Counted from the first letter of the stretch, positions 44,671 to 52,938 are shown. The stretch is DNA of 64,000 nt from Agrococcus jejuensis (GCF_900099705.1 NZ_LT629695.1:2170001-2234000); one strand, 5' to 3'. The notes: a model not told the origin generated them from the sequence alone. Made by a program: numbers and translations.

Positions 44671-45945
44671 ATGGCACCGCCGAAGATCGTCGACGCACCT
44701 GAGGTTCGACCGCGCCACGGGCGCCTGCGTCGACGCCACCCGGTGCGCCGCATCGTCGGGTTCGTGGCCCTCGGCCTCACCGTCGTGCTCGTCGCGACCG
44801 TGGGCGTGCTCGGCATCTCGTTCCTGCAGCTGCAGGGCGACGTCGAGACCGTCGACCTCGCCGGCGACCCGCCTCCGGCGTTCGCCGAGCAGCAGGGTGC
44901 GTTCAACATCCTGCTCGTCGGCTCCGACTCGCGTGACGGCCAGGGCTCGGTCGACGACGGCTACTCGGGCAACGCGCTCAACGACGTGACGATGGTGCTG
45001 CACGTCTCGGAGGACCACCAGCGTGCGACCGTCGTGTCGTTCCCGCGCGACCTCCTCATCGACTTCCCGGCGTGCGCCGACCCCGAGGGCGGCGCCGACA
45101 TCCCCGCCGCCCGCAACCAGCAGCTCAACACGGCGCTCGGCCGCGGTGGCCTGGGCTGCGTCGCGACGGTCGTCGAGTCGATCTCGGGCCTCGACATCCC
45201 GTACGCGGCGCTCATCGGCTTCGACGGCGTCGTGAACATGTCGAGCGCCGTCGGCGGCGTGCCGGTGTGCTTCGCCGGCGACATCGCCGACCCGTACACG
45301 GGCTTCTACGCGTCGGAGGGCACGCACGACATCGCCGGCGAGCAGGCGCTCGCGTTCCTGCGCATGCGCCACGGCGTCGGCGACGGCTCCGACCTGTCGC
45401 GCATCTCGTCGCAGCAGGTGTTCCTGTCGTCGCTCATCCGCAAGCTGCAGTCGGATGCCGTGCTCACCGACCTCGGCAGGCTCTACGCGATCGCGCAGGT
45501 CGCGACGTCGTCGATGACGATGTCGACGTCGCTCAACGACGTCGGCACGATGGTGTCGATGGCGCGGGTGCTCGCGAACATCCCGCTCGACACGATGCAG
45601 TTCATCCAGTACCCGTCGGCGTCGAACGGCACGGGCCGCGTCGTGCCGACCGCGGTCGCCGACGAGGTCATGGCGCTCATCGCCGCCGATCAGCCGGTGA
45701 CGCTCGACCCGAACGCGACGGGCCAGGGCGCCGAGTCGACGGCCGACCCGAACGCGACCGACCCTGCGACGACCGACCCGACGGCGACCGACCCGGCCAC
45801 GACGGACCCGGCGACGGATCCGACCGCGACCAATCCGGCGACGTCCGACCCGGCCACGACGCCTCCCGCGACGGAGACGCCGATCGAGGGCGTGCAGGGC
45901 ACGGATGCGTCGCAGCAGACCTGCGTCGTGCCGTACCAGTTCTGA
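44671..45945 (+). CDS. LytR-CpsA-Psr (LCP) family protein
   Basis: A 424-residue membrane-anchored ligase. One N-terminal helix (about 28-52) follows a basic cytosolic end. The LCP domain (about 80-290) has NILLVGSDSRDG, VVSFPRDLLIDFP and ALAFLRMRHGVGDGSDLSR, whose Asp and Arg residues bind the lipid pyrophosphate. LCP enzymes attach teichoic-acid-like or other glycopolymers to peptidoglycan. The C-terminus (about 350-405) is a degenerate DP-A-T repeat tract followed by a short tail with a Cys. GGAAGGAG lies before the ATG. Confidence 0.93.
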   Translation: MAPPKIVDAPEVRPRHGRLRRRHPVRRIVGFVALGLTVVLVATVGVLGISFLQLQGDVETVDLAGDPPPAFAEQQGAFNILLVGSDSRDGQGSVDDGYSGNALNDVTMVLHVSEDHQRATVVSFPRDLLIDFPACADPEGGADIPAARNQQLNTALGRGGLGCVATVVESISGLDIPYAALIGFDGVVNMSSAVGGVPVCFAGDIADPYTGFYASEGTHDIAGEQALAFLRMRHGVGDGSDLSRISSQQVFLSSLIRKLQSDAVLTDLGRLYAIAQVATSSMTMSTSLNDVGTMVSMARVLANIPLDTMQFIQYPSASNGTGRVVPTAVADEVMALIAADQPVTLDPNATGQGAESTADPNATDPATTDPTATDPATTDPATDPTATNPATSDPATTPPATETPIEGVQGTDASQQTCVVPYQF

Positions 45946-45994
45946 CCTGCTCGGTGCCGCCTCGCGGCGGTGCGGAGCCCATGCCACGGTTTGC

Positions 45995-46000
45995 TAGAGT
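45995..46000 (+). promoter_or_regulatory. -10 box of tRNA-Ser(GCU)
   Basis: TAGAGT, 21 bases before the tRNA 5' end. Confidence 0.5.
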
Positions 46001-46021
46001 CGTGGTCGGCCTTCGGGCCAT

Positions 46022-46111
46022 GGAGACGTCGCATAGTTCGGCCTAGTGCACCACCCTGCTAAGGTGGAGTCCCCTTATAGGGGACCGAGGGTTCAAATCC
46101 CTCCGTCTCCG
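46022..46111 (+). tRNA. tRNA-Ser (anticodon GCT)
   Basis: A 90-nt class II tRNA. The acceptor GGAGACG pairs with CGTCTCC, discriminator G; the anticodon stem CCACC/GGTGG encloses CTGCTAA (anticodon GCT). The long variable arm GTCCCCTTATAGGGGAC is typical of tRNA-Ser. Confidence 0.96.
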
Positions 46112-46116
46112 CGTCT

Positions 46117-46143
46117 GACCCCCGGATCCTCGATCCGGGGGTC
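46117..46143 (+). terminator. Terminator of tRNA-Ser(GCU)
   Basis: Twelve-base perfect arms GACCCCCGGATC / GATCCGGGGGTC around CTC, then TTCG. Confidence 0.8.
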
Positions 46144-46159
46144 TTCGCGTCTCTCCCGG

Positions 46160-46179
46160 CTACGGATCAGAAGGTTGGG
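46160..46179 (+). repeat. 20-bp exact copy of the tRNA-Arg anticodon arm
   Basis: CTACGGATCAGAAGGTTGGG is identical to 49990-50009 inside tRNA-Arg(ACG), from the anticodon loop through the variable loop, and weaker similarity continues into the T-loop (CTCGA for TTCGA). It does not belong to a tRNA here. It could be an attachment-site remnant or a decayed tRNA piece. Confidence 0.7.
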
Positions 46180-46249
46180 TGCTCGATCGCCGACAGATGT
46201 CGGAGAGCAACCCTGGACACTCCATAGGGTCGCGGAGGACCCTGCTGGC

Positions 46250-46609
46250 ATGGGCGAGACGGCATTCCACAGCAGAGGGCACGGTGCGGGCGCAGCAGGA
46301 TCCGAGCCTCGGCTCGATGCCGCTGGCTCGCATCCGCGCCGTGGAGGTCTCGTCGCCGCATGGTCGGGCCTCGGCGTGTGCGTCATCGGCACGCACGACC
46401 CGCGCAAGGCGGCCGACGCCTGGCGCGACCTCATGGACGAGCGGCACGCTGACGACGACGAGGCGCCAGAGGACGGCCTCGACGCCTCCGCGTGGTGGCA
46501 CGCGCAGCACCGCTGGGCGCGGCTCGGCGACCGTGGCTGGGAGCTCGTGCGCGATCGCGAGGACGGCACCGAGCCGGCGATGGTGCTCGTCGGCGTCTAC
46601 AAGGAGTGA
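46250..46609 (+). CDS. Hypothetical protein (119 aa)
   Basis: The first ~30 residues look unlike a folded protein (HSRGHGAGAAGSEPRLDAAGS), so the true start is uncertain. From about residue 33 the sequence is convincing: LVAAWSGLGVCVIGTHDPRKAADAWRDLM, then an acidic stretch, then WWHAQHRWARLGDRGWELVRD, rich in Trp. GGAGG lies 11 bases before the ATG. It sits just behind the tRNA-Arg fragment and is convergent with a DUF7882 gene. No family is recognised. Confidence 0.5.
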   Translation: MGETAFHSRGHGAGAAGSEPRLDAAGSHPRRGGLVAAWSGLGVCVIGTHDPRKAADAWRDLMDERHADDDEAPEDGLDASAWWHAQHRWARLGDRGWELVRDREDGTEPAMVLVGVYKE

Positions 46610-46613
46610 GCGG

Positions 46614-46904
46614 TCACGCCGCGTGCAGGTGCAGCCCCGCGGTCGACGACGCCTCCTGGATCATGTGCTCGAGCCGCTCGCGGTCGGGCTTGATCGGCTC
46701 GCGCTGATCGAAGGCGAACCGCAGATCCGAGTGCTCGTGGATCCAGAAGGCCACGGTCGGCTCGAGCGCATCCGACGACTCGACCGTGAGCAGGAACGGC
46801 TCCGACCTGCGCAGCTTGTTCACCACCACGACCTGCAGGTGCTCGAGATCCTCGTCGGCCAGTCGCGCGACCGTGCCGTCGTCGCCGTAGTGCAGGCGTC
46901 CCAT
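46614..46904 (-). CDS. DUF7882-type small protein, copy 1
   Basis: A 96-residue protein starting MGRLHYGDDG with VVVVNKLRRSEPFLLTV, a central tryptophan (FWIH) and LRFAF, the pattern of a small protein family abundant in Microbacteriaceae (DUF7882; in older records often mislabelled as ATP-dependent DNA ligase). GGGGAG lies 7 bases before the ATG. It is divergent from its paralogue at 47134, with which it shares MG.L.Y, KLRR.E.FLL and L.F.F. The function is unknown. Confidence 0.78.
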   Translation of the reverse strand: MGRLHYGDDGTVARLADEDLEHLQVVVVNKLRRSEPFLLTVESSDALEPTVAFWIHEHSDLRFAFDQREPIKPDRERLEHMIQEASSTAGLHLHAA

Positions 46905-47121
46905 CGTGGCTCCCCTCGATCCAGGTTCCACCCCATCACCACGGACGGGTCTGGGCAACCGGGTTGCACGTCGATCGCGATGTGCGCGAGTGCGGTGAAG
47001 ATCCTTCGACCGACGCACGCGTCATCGCGAGAAGGAAAGGTAGCGTGCCGAACTAGTTTTCGCAGGTTCTCGCGATCGAGGTGACGCGCCGCCGAAGTAC
47101 CGTAGAGCACCGTTCGATTCG

Positions 47122-47127
47122 TAGACT
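47122..47127 (+). promoter_or_regulatory. -10 box, leaderless start of the DUF7882 copy 2 gene
   Basis: TAGACT ends 6 bases before the ATG. The rest of the 229-bp divergent gap (46905-47133) shows no other clear feature. Confidence 0.6.
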
Positions 47128-47133
47128 GACCCC

Positions 47134-47472
47134 ATGGGCCACCTCACCTACGCCGGGTCGACGCAGTACGAGATCGACGACCGCATGCTCGCGCACGCGA
47201 AGGCGGTGGTGTCGGCGAAGCTGCGCAGGCAGGAGTCGTTCCTGCTGTCGTGGACGGTCGACGCGCACGCCGGCTCCGGCCGGGTGTCGCTGTGGATGTC
47301 GCCGTCGATCCCGCTCGAGTTCCGCTTCTCGGGCTCGCGGGTGCCGCAGCTCAACGGCATGTGGCTCGAGGCGCTCATGGAGATGGCGAACTCGTCGCGC
47401 GGCCTCGTGCTCGTGACCGAGCAGGAGGCCGAGCAGATCGCCGCTGGCAGGCAGGCGCCGCCGTCGGTCTGA
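47134..47472 (+). CDS. DUF7882-type small protein, copy 2
   Basis: A 112-residue protein: MGHLTYAGSTQYEIDDRMLAH, VVSAKLRRQESFLLSW, VSLWMSPSIPLEFRFSG and ALMEMANSSRGLVL are the family's conserved blocks, here more complete than in copy 1. It ends in a short Gln/Pro tail. Probably leaderless. Two unrelated hairpins follow. Confidence 0.82.
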   Translation: MGHLTYAGSTQYEIDDRMLAHAKAVVSAKLRRQESFLLSWTVDAHAGSGRVSLWMSPSIPLEFRFSGSRVPQLNGMWLEALMEMANSSRGLVLVTEQEAEQIAAGRQAPPSV

Positions 47473-47486
47473 GCGGCGCGCTCCGT

Positions 47487-47553
47487 GCGAAGTGCTCCTG
47501 AGAGGCAGGGCACGTGCATGTCGCAGACGCGGGGCCTCTCACGAGCACTTCGC
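47487..47553. repeat. Hairpin with 20-bp arms (GCGAAGTGCTC type)
   Basis: GCGAAGTGCTCCTGAGAGGC pairs with GCCTCTCACGAGCACTTCGC (one mismatch) across a 27-base loop; it starts 14 bases after the DUF7882 gene. Confidence 0.8.
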
Positions 47554-47564
47554 GCGTCGCGCAC

Positions 47565-47637
47565 GGCACGAGGTGACGCTGAGCGAGCGTTCGCGTGCAC
47601 ATCGCGCACGAAGGTGCGCTCAGCGTCACCTCGTGCC
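47565..47637. repeat. Hairpin with ~22-bp arms (GGCACGAGGTG type)
   Basis: GGCACGAGGTGACGCTGAGC pairs with its exact complement at 47618-47637; 11 bases after the previous hairpin but unrelated in sequence. Confidence 0.8.
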
Positions 47638-47661
47638 ACGCACGCCGCCGCAGCACGCCGA

Positions 47662-47667
47662 TAGCGT
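47662..47667 (+). promoter_or_regulatory. -10 box, leaderless start
   Basis: TAGCGT ends 6 bases before the ATG at 47674. Confidence 0.55.
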
Positions 47668-47673
47668 GGGCGC

Positions 47674-48726
47674 ATGAGCGAAGACGTCGTCGTCGAGCGC
47701 CGCGGCCGCGCGGGCATCATCACCCTCGACCGGCCGAAGGCGATGAACGCCCTCACCCACGGCATGGTGCTCGCCGTGCTCGACGCCCTCGACGCATGGC
47801 GCGACGACGACGCCGTGCAGACCGTCGTCATCCGCGGTGCCGGCGACCGCGGCCTCTGCGCCGGCGGCGACGTCGTGGGGCTGCGTCGCGGCATCCTCGA
47901 CGGCGCGCTCGAGGCGACGCTGCGCTTCTTCCACGACGAGTACCGCATGGATGCGGCCGTCGCGCGCTTCCCGAAGCCCGTCGTCACGCTCATGGACGGC
48001 GTCGTGCTGGGCGGTGGCGTCGGCATCGGCGGACACGCCTCGCACCGCGTCGTGACCGAGCGCAGCCGCGTCGGCTTCCCCGAGGTCACGATCGGCTTCG
48101 CGCCTGACGTCGGCGCCTCGTGGCTCCTGTCGCGCCCCGAGGCCGGCCGCATCGGCCAGTGGATGGCGCTCACCGGCCAGCCCATCGGCCCCGCGGCCGC
48201 CATCCGCGCCGGCCTCGCCGACCAGCACGTGCCCGCCGACCGGCTCGACGACCTGCTCGCGAGCCTCGAGCACGAGGATGCGGATGCTGCCATCGCCGCG
48301 CTCGCGACGGAGCCGGCTGCGGGGGCGGGCGACGACGTGCCCGCCGCCTTCGACGAGCCCACCGTCGAGGCTGTGCTCGCTGCCCTCGACGCCGGCAGCG
48401 ATGCCGAGCGGGAGGCGGCCGCGCTCATCCGCACGAAGTCGCCGACGGGCCTGCGCGTCGCCGCCGAGGCGCGCCGTCGCGGTGCCGAGCTGCCGCACCT
48501 CGAGGCGGCGCTCGCGCAGGAGCTGCGCATCGTCGCGCACGCGATCACGACCCACGACCTCGCCGAGGGCATCCGCGCGCAGCTCGTCGACAAGGATCGC
48601 AACCCGCGCTGGCAGCCCGCGTCGCTCGCCGAGGTGGCCGACGCCGACGTCGACGCCTACTTCGCGCCGCCGCCCGGCGGCGACCTCGACCTGCCCGCCC
48701 CCACCGAGACGAGGAGCGCATCGTGA
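47674..48726 (+). CDS. 3-hydroxyisobutyryl-CoA hydrolase (crotonase fold)
   Basis: A 350-residue ECH_2 protein. The oxyanion loops are [10 protein letters not shown] and [14 protein letters not shown]; the long C-terminal part ends [20 protein letters not shown], the signature that separates HIBYL-CoA hydrolases from ordinary hydratases. It acts in valine degradation. The next gene, an enoyl-CoA hydratase, overlaps its stop (GTGA), so the two catalyse neighbouring steps (hydration, then thioester hydrolysis). Confidence 0.9.
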   Translation: MSEDVVVERRGRAGIITLDRPKAMNALTHGMVLAVLDALDAWRDDDAVQTVVIRGAGDRGLCAGGDVVGLRRGILDGALEATLRFFHDEYRMDAAVARFPKPVVTLMDGVVLGGGVGIGGHASHRVVTERSRVGFPEVTIGFAPDVGASWLLSRPEAGRIGQWMALTGQPIGPAAAIRAGLADQHVPADRLDDLLASLEHEDADAAIAALATEPAAGAGDDVPAAFDEPTVEAVLAALDAGSDAEREAAALIRTKSPTGLRVAAEARRRGAELPHLEAALAQELRIVAHAITTHDLAEGIRAQLVDKDRNPRWQPASLAEVADADVDAYFAPPPGGDLDLPAPTETRSAS

Positions 48727-49499
48727 CCGCACCCGAGACCATCCAGGTCGAGACACGAGGCCGCGTCGGCTGGATCACCCTCGACCGGCCCGAGGCGCTC
48801 AACGCGCTCAACGCGCAGATCATGCGCGAGGTCGTCGCCGCCGCGACGGCGTTCGACGCCGACCCGGCGATCGGCGCCATCGTGCTCACCGGATCGGCGA
48901 AGGCGTTCGCCGCCGGCGCCGACATCAAGGAGATGGAGGCGAAGACGAGCGTCGACTGGCTCGTCGACGACCCGTTCGGCGAATGGCCGCGCTTCGCGGC
49001 CATCCGCACGCCCGTCATCGCCGCGGTGTCGGGCTACGCGCTCGGCGGCGGGTGCGAGCTCGCGATGATGTGCGACCTCATCGTCGCCGCCGACTCCGCG
49101 AGGTTCGGGCAGCCCGAGGTAAACCTCGGCGTGCTGCCAGGCATCGGCGGCACGCAGCGCCTCGTGCGCGCGATCGGCTACTACAAGGCCGCCGACATGG
49201 TGCTCACCGGCCGCCTCATCTCGGCAGAGGACGCCGAGCGCGCGGGTCTCGTGTCGCGAGTGGTGCCCGCCGACGACCTGCTCGACGAGGTCGCGACGAT
49301 CGCCGAGGGCATCGCCGCGAAGTCGCTGCCGAGCCTCTACGCCGCGAAGGCCGCGCTCGACGCGGCGCTCGAGACGTCGCTCGCCGAGGGCCTCCGATTC
49401 GAGCGCCATGCGTTCGCCGCGCAGTTCGACACGCACGACCAGAAGGAGGGCATGGCAGCCTTCCGCGAGAAGCGCGACCCCGACTTCACGCACCGCTGA
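48723..49499 (+). CDS. Enoyl-CoA hydratase
   Basis: A 258-residue crotonase with both catalytic glutamates: E112 ([11 protein letters not shown]) and E132 ([19 protein letters not shown]), and oxyanion loop [11 protein letters not shown]. Hydrates short enoyl-CoA such as crotonyl- or methacrylyl-CoA. GTG 48723 is coupled to the preceding hydrolase gene. Confidence 0.95.
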   Translation: MTAPETIQVETRGRVGWITLDRPEALNALNAQIMREVVAAATAFDADPAIGAIVLTGSAKAFAAGADIKEMEAKTSVDWLVDDPFGEWPRFAAIRTPVIAAVSGYALGGGCELAMMCDLIVAADSARFGQPEVNLGVLPGIGGTQRLVRAIGYYKAADMVLTGRLISAEDAERAGLVSRVVPADDLLDEVATIAEGIAAKSLPSLYAAKAALDAALETSLAEGLRFERHAFAAQFDTHDQKEGMAAFREKRDPDFTHR

Positions 49500-49674
49500 C
49501 GCGGTTCGAACGGTGTGACAGACCGTTACCCAATCGGCATGATCGAAGCCCCATGTCTCAGGGACGAATCGCTAGCGTGAGAGCACGCCGTGCGGGGGAC
49601 AGGGGCTGCCTCCGCGACCCGGCCTGCGGCATCCGCCGTGCATCACGCAGCACCACAGCATGACAGGGAGACTC

Positions 49675-49878
49675 ATGGCCACTGGGACCGTGAGGTGGTT
49701 CGACTCGGGCAAGGGCTACGGCTTCATCACCCCCGACGACGGCAGCGCAGACCTCTTCGCTCACTACTCGCAGATCGCCACGTCGGGCTTCAAGACGCTC
49801 GACGAGAACCAGAAGGTGGAGTTCGAGGTGACGCAGGGCCAGAAGGGCCTGCAGGCCTCCAACATCACGCCGCTCTGA
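49675..49878 (+). CDS. Cold-shock domain protein
   Basis: A 67-residue single OB-fold protein with RNP1 KGYGFI and RNP2 DLFAHYS; it binds single-stranded RNA and DNA as a chaperone. AGGGAG lies 4 bases before the ATG. The likely -10 TAGCGT (49572-49577) gives a leader of about 90 bases, typical of cold-shock mRNAs. A hairpin follows at 49885. Confidence 0.96.
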   Translation: MATGTVRWFDSGKGYGFITPDDGSADLFAHYSQIATSGFKTLDENQKVEFEVTQGQKGLQASNITPL

Positions 49879-49884
49879 TCGCTC

Positions 49885-49902
49885 GCGTGGCTCGCGCCAC
49901 GC
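49885..49902 (+). terminator. Hairpin after the cold-shock gene
   Basis: Perfect 7-base arms GCGTGGC / GCCACGC around TCGC, 6 bases after the stop. Confidence 0.55.
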
Positions 49903-49930
49903 CGATTCGCGCCGAGGGGTCGTGGTCCTC

Positions 49931-49936
49931 TATGCT
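49931..49936 (+). promoter_or_regulatory. -10 box of tRNA-Arg
   Basis: TATGCT, 22 bases before the tRNA 5' end. Confidence 0.5.
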
Positions 49937-49958
49937 GGTCCACGGCCCTGAAGGCCAT

Positions 49959-50031
49959 GCGCCCGTAGCTCAACGGATAGAGCATCTGACTACGGATCAG
50001 AAGGTTGGGGGTTCGAATCCCTCCGGGCGCG
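49959..50031 (+). tRNA. tRNA-Arg (anticodon ACG)
   Basis: A 73-nt tRNA. The acceptor GCGCCCG pairs with CGGGCGC, discriminator G; the anticodon stem TCTGA/TCAGA encloses CTACGGA (anticodon ACG). CCA is not encoded. Part of its anticodon arm is duplicated at 46160-46179. Confidence 0.95.
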
Positions 50032-50039
50032 CACGACAC

Positions 50040-50067
50040 GAAGCCCCTCGCGGAAGCGAGGGGCTTC
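50040..50067 (+). terminator. Terminator of tRNA-Arg
   Basis: GAAGCCCCTCGC pairs with GCGAGGGGCTTC across GGAA, 8 bases after the tRNA. Confidence 0.8.
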
Positions 50068-50111
50068 GTCGTTCCCCGGGCGCTCCCACGGCGGGCACCT
50101 ACGATGCCGGG

Positions 50112-50813
50112 ATGGATGCGACGGCGCAGGACCGCACGGATCGACGGCGACGACGGCGGGCTCTGCGCGCACGGTGGATGCCGCGAATCGCGATCGCAGC
50201 GCCGATCGTGGCGATCGCGGTCGTCGCGATCGTCACGGTGCAGCTGCGGTCGGCGCCGGAGGTCGAGCCCCCTCCCGCCCCGGTCTACGTCGCGCCCGAG
50301 GATCGGCCGAGCTCGCAGCTCGACGAGGCCGGGCTCGACGAGGTCGCGGCGTCGAACGCATTCGTGCTCAATCTCGTCGGCGCCGTGCCGGCCGCCGCCG
50401 ACCTCGGCCTTCCTGCGGACGGCGCCGTCGAGGTCGTGCGTGACGGCAGCGCGGTCCGCACGATCCTCGTGACGCCCGACGGCGAGATCACGCGCGGTCC
50501 GATGCGGTCGATCGTCGTGACCACCGCCGGCGGTGCCATCGTCTCGGTCGCGGCGATGCGCGAGTCGTTCGGATTCGGGGCGTTCACCGTGATCCGCTCG
50601 GAGCTCGCCGCCGGCGTCGAGGACTTCGGTTGGGTGTTCGGGGACGCCGAGGAGGACGCGCTGCTGTCGACGGTCGCCGACGCCGTGCGGGCGGATGCGC
50701 CGACGCGCTTCGAGATCGTGCCCGGCGCGGCCGCCGGGATCGCGGTCGGGGCGACGGTCGACTGCGTGTCGGGCGGGCAGTGCTACCTGCAGTACGTCAT
50801 GACGCCCGTCTGA
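50112..50813 (+). CDS. Membrane-anchored hypothetical protein (233 aa)
   Basis: A basic start (RTDRRRRRRALRARW) then one helix at about 24-46, a Pro-rich stalk (EPPPAPVYVAPEDRP), and a ~170-residue extracytoplasmic alpha/beta domain with two cysteines near the end (DCVSGGQC). TACGAT (50100-50105) ends 6 bases before the ATG. No family is recognised. Confidence 0.75.
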   Translation: MDATAQDRTDRRRRRRALRARWMPRIAIAAPIVAIAVVAIVTVQLRSAPEVEPPPAPVYVAPEDRPSSQLDEAGLDEVAASNAFVLNLVGAVPAAADLGLPADGAVEVVRDGSAVRTILVTPDGEITRGPMRSIVVTTAGGAIVSVAAMRESFGFGAFTVIRSELAAGVEDFGWVFGDAEEDALLSTVADAVRADAPTRFEIVPGAAAGIAVGATVDCVSGGQCYLQYVMTPV

Positions 50814-50934
50814 TCGCGACCCACGGGCAGCGGTCCGCGCCGTGGCGGCATCGCTGGCCCGTGCGGCGGCGGCGAGGTGGTCGCGGGCCCGGGGTCCCCA
50901 TCGAGCCTGGGGAGAACGGGGGACGATTCCGCGA

Positions 50935-50954
50935 CATGGGCAGTTCTGCCCATG
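50935..50954. repeat. Perfect 20-bp palindrome
   Basis: CATGGGCAGTTCTGCCCATG in the 295-bp gap 50814-51108. No gene is convincing in this gap, which otherwise holds only the terminator at 51034. Confidence 0.6.
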
Positions 50955-51033
50955 GTGCAGGTCGGGGGTCGGTCGTACGGTGTTCGAAGCAACCTGGTGG
51001 GTTGCCATCACGGGTCACCCGCAAGGGTCCGTC

Positions 51034-51063
51034 GGAGAGGCCGACCTGGCCGTCGGCCTCTCC
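51034..51063 (-). terminator. Terminator of the TetR gene
   Basis: Perfect 12-base arms GGAGAGGCCGAC / GTCGGCCTCTCC around CTGGCC, 45 bases beyond the minus-strand stop. Confidence 0.65.
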
Positions 51064-51108
51064 TCACCCCGTGCTCGAGACGCCCCTCGTGCGGCGTCGG
51101 GCTCGGCG

Positions 51109-51798
51109 TCAGCGCGCGTCGGCGATGCGCTGCAGCAGCTCGGCGGCGAGCGCCCGCTCGCCCGGCGACAGCACGGCATCCAGCCCGTCGAGCTCGCTGA
51201 GCAGGCTCGCGGCCCAGGCCGACGTCGACGCCTGCTCGGTGCGCTCGCCCGTGATCGTGGCGAGCACGCTCTCGAGCATGCGGCCCGGCAGCGTGAGGTC
51301 GCGCTCGGCGGGCGGCGTGCCGATGAGCTGCAGCGTGAGGCCCGTGCCCGTGGCCTGCACCATCTCGACGGCGGTCGGCACGCTCACGACGAGCCGGCCG
51401 ACGGCGGCGATGCGCGAGATGAGCATCGTGAGCCGGCCGTGCGCGGCGCGGGAGGCGTCGGTGACGCGGTCGGGATCGGCGCGGCCGTACATGAGGCGGT
51501 AGTGCGCGGGGTGCTCGAGGCCGAAGCGCACGTGGATCTCGTGGCCGGCGCGGAGGTCGGCGACGGGGTCGTCGCTGAGCTCCATCGCGTGCTTCTGACC
51601 CAGGTAGGTCTGGAAGCCCGCCGCGGCGACGGCGTCGAGCAGGCCGTCCATGTCGCCGAACAGGCGGTAGATCGTGGGCGGCTGCACGCCGGCGGCGGCG
51701 CTGACGGCGCGGGTCGTGACGGCGTCGCGTCCGGCGTCGTCGAGCAGCGCGCTCGCCGCGTCGAGGATGCGCGTGCGGGTGTCGATCGCCTCGGCCAT
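51109..51798 (-). CDS. TetR family regulator, divergent from the SDR gene
   Basis: A 229-residue regulator. The N-terminal helix-turn-helix is TTRAVSAAAGVQPPTIYRLFGD (about 26-50), followed by a ligand domain. TATCGT (51805-51810, minus strand) ends 6 bases before the ATG. The 114-bp divergent gap holds an SDR promoter with a small dyad in its spacer, so control of that gene is likely. Confidence 0.88.
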   Translation of the reverse strand: MAEAIDTRTRILDAASALLDDAGRDAVTTRAVSAAAGVQPPTIYRLFGDMDGLLDAVAAAGFQTYLGQKHAMELSDDPVADLRAGHEIHVRFGLEHPAHYRLMYGRADPDRVTDASRAAHGRLTMLISRIAAVGRLVVSVPTAVEMVQATGTGLTLQLIGTPPAERDLTLPGRMLESVLATITGERTEQASTSAWAASLLSELDGLDAVLSPGERALAAELLQRIADAR

Positions 51799-51829
51799 GA
51801 ACCAACGATAACGGATTCTCGCTACCGAC

Positions 51830-51858
51830 TTGCACATCGCTGATAGCGCGCGTACGGT
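51830..51858 (+). promoter_or_regulatory. Promoter of the SDR gene with candidate operator
   Basis: TTGCAC (51830-51835), a 17-bp spacer, TACGGT (51853-51858). The dyad CGCT-GAT-AGCG (51838-51848) lies in the spacer. Confidence 0.6.
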
Positions 51859-51912
51859 ATCGCTGGCAACGCCGGTGGAGCATCGGCGATCGCACCCCAC
51901 GAAGGAGCACCC

Positions 51913-52653
51913 ATGCGCATCCCCGGACGCACGATCCTCATGGCCGGCGGCACGTCGGGCATCGGCCTCGCCCTCTCGCTCGAGCTGCAGGCGAAGGGCG
52001 CGACGGTCATCGTCGCCGGCCGCCGCCAGGAGCGGCTCGACGCCATCCGCGCCGAGCACGGCCTCGACGGCTACGTCGTCGACGTCACCGACGCCGCATC
52101 CATCGTCGCCCTCGCCGAGCGGGTCACGACCGAGCACCCCGAGCTCGACGCCATCGTCACGATGTCGGGCATCATGCAGCCCGAGCAGATCGGCACCCCC
52201 GGCTCGCTCGACCTCGCCGAGCGCACGATCGCGACGAACCTGCTCGGCTCCATCCGCCTCGTCGAGGCCTTCCTGCCGCACCTGCTGACGCGCCCCGAGG
52301 CGGCCATCCTCACGGTCACGTCGGGCCTCGCCTACGTGCCGCTGTCGGCGACGCCCACGTACTCGGCGACGAAGGCCGGCGTGCACTCGTACACGGAGGC
52401 GCTGCGCGAACAGCTGCGCGAGACGAGCGTGCAGGTGATCGAGATCGCGCCGCCGCTCACGCGCACGACGCTCAACGCCGGCACCGACGTCGACGACGCC
52501 CTGCCGCTCGACGAGTTCGTCACCGAGGTCGTGACGCTGCTCGAGACGCAGCCCGATGCGCCGCAGGTGCTCGTGGAGCGCGTCAAGCGTCAGCGCTTCG
52601 CGGTCGCGAACGGCACGTACGACGAGGTGTTCGTGGGGCAGAACCGCCGCTGA
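51913..52653 (+). CDS. Short-chain dehydrogenase/reductase, DltE-like
   Basis: A 246-residue classical SDR: cofactor motif GGTSGIG (13-19), catalytic YSATK and upstream serine in TVTSGLAYVP. The RSxxR-like AGRRQERL after the second strand favours NADP. The gene follows AAGGAG. Paired with the divergent TetR gene. The substrate is unknown. Confidence 0.9.
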   Translation: MRIPGRTILMAGGTSGIGLALSLELQAKGATVIVAGRRQERLDAIRAEHGLDGYVVDVTDAASIVALAERVTTEHPELDAIVTMSGIMQPEQIGTPGSLDLAERTIATNLLGSIRLVEAFLPHLLTRPEAAILTVTSGLAYVPLSATPTYSATKAGVHSYTEALREQLRETSVQVIEIAPPLTRTTLNAGTDVDDALPLDEFVTEVVTLLETQPDAPQVLVERVKRQRFAVANGTYDEVFVGQNRR

Positions 52654-52664
52654 CGCCCCGCGCG

Positions 52665-52700
52665 ACGACGCCCCGACCGGGGACCCGGTCGGGGCGTCGT
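52665..52700 (+). terminator. Strong terminator after the SDR gene
   Basis: Perfect 16-base arms (ACGACGCCCCGACCGG and complement) around GGAC, 12 bases after the stop. Confidence 0.8.
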
Positions 52701-52711
52701 GCTGCACAGCT

Positions 52712-52838
52712 CACACGCGCGCCGACGATGCCGCCGTCGACGTCGATCGTGGCGCCGTGCACGTACGCCGCCTCGTCGCTCGCGAGGAAGCGCACGGCGT
52801 AGGCGGCTACGTCCGCGCATCCCACTTCTCGCGCGACT
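52712..52838 (-). pseudogene. C-terminal remnant of a second SDR
   Basis: The minus strand reads REVGCADVAAYAVRFLASDE then AAYVHGATIDVDGGIVGARV, the standard C-terminal end of FabG-like SDRs (FLASDEAxYVHGATIDVDGG). The N-terminal three quarters, with the cofactor and catalytic motifs, are missing, and the natural stop is one frame off. It differs from the intact SDR next door, so it is a relic of another gene. Confidence 0.65.
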
Positions 52839-52938
52839 ACCGCGACGCGTACGGCGTGCCTCCCGCGGCGGATGCGCACGGCTGGGCAGGCTCGACGGAC
52901 CGCGCCGAGCCCGCCGCGGTCTGACAGGGAGGGCCTGC

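Noticed and set aside
44671..45945. The DP-A-T tract of the LCP protein as a functional binding repeat
   Set aside because: The repeats are short and degenerate, and similar Thr/Pro/Asp wall-spanning linkers are common in actinobacterial surface proteins, so no special role is claimed.
46046..46249. Extension of the 119-residue gene upstream to 46046
   Set aside because: It would read through the tRNA-Ser(GCU) gene and its terminator.
50783..50992. A 69-codon minus-strand frame overlapping the end of the anchored hypothetical gene
   Set aside because: No start signal, proline/arginine-rich composition, and overlap with a better-supported gene.
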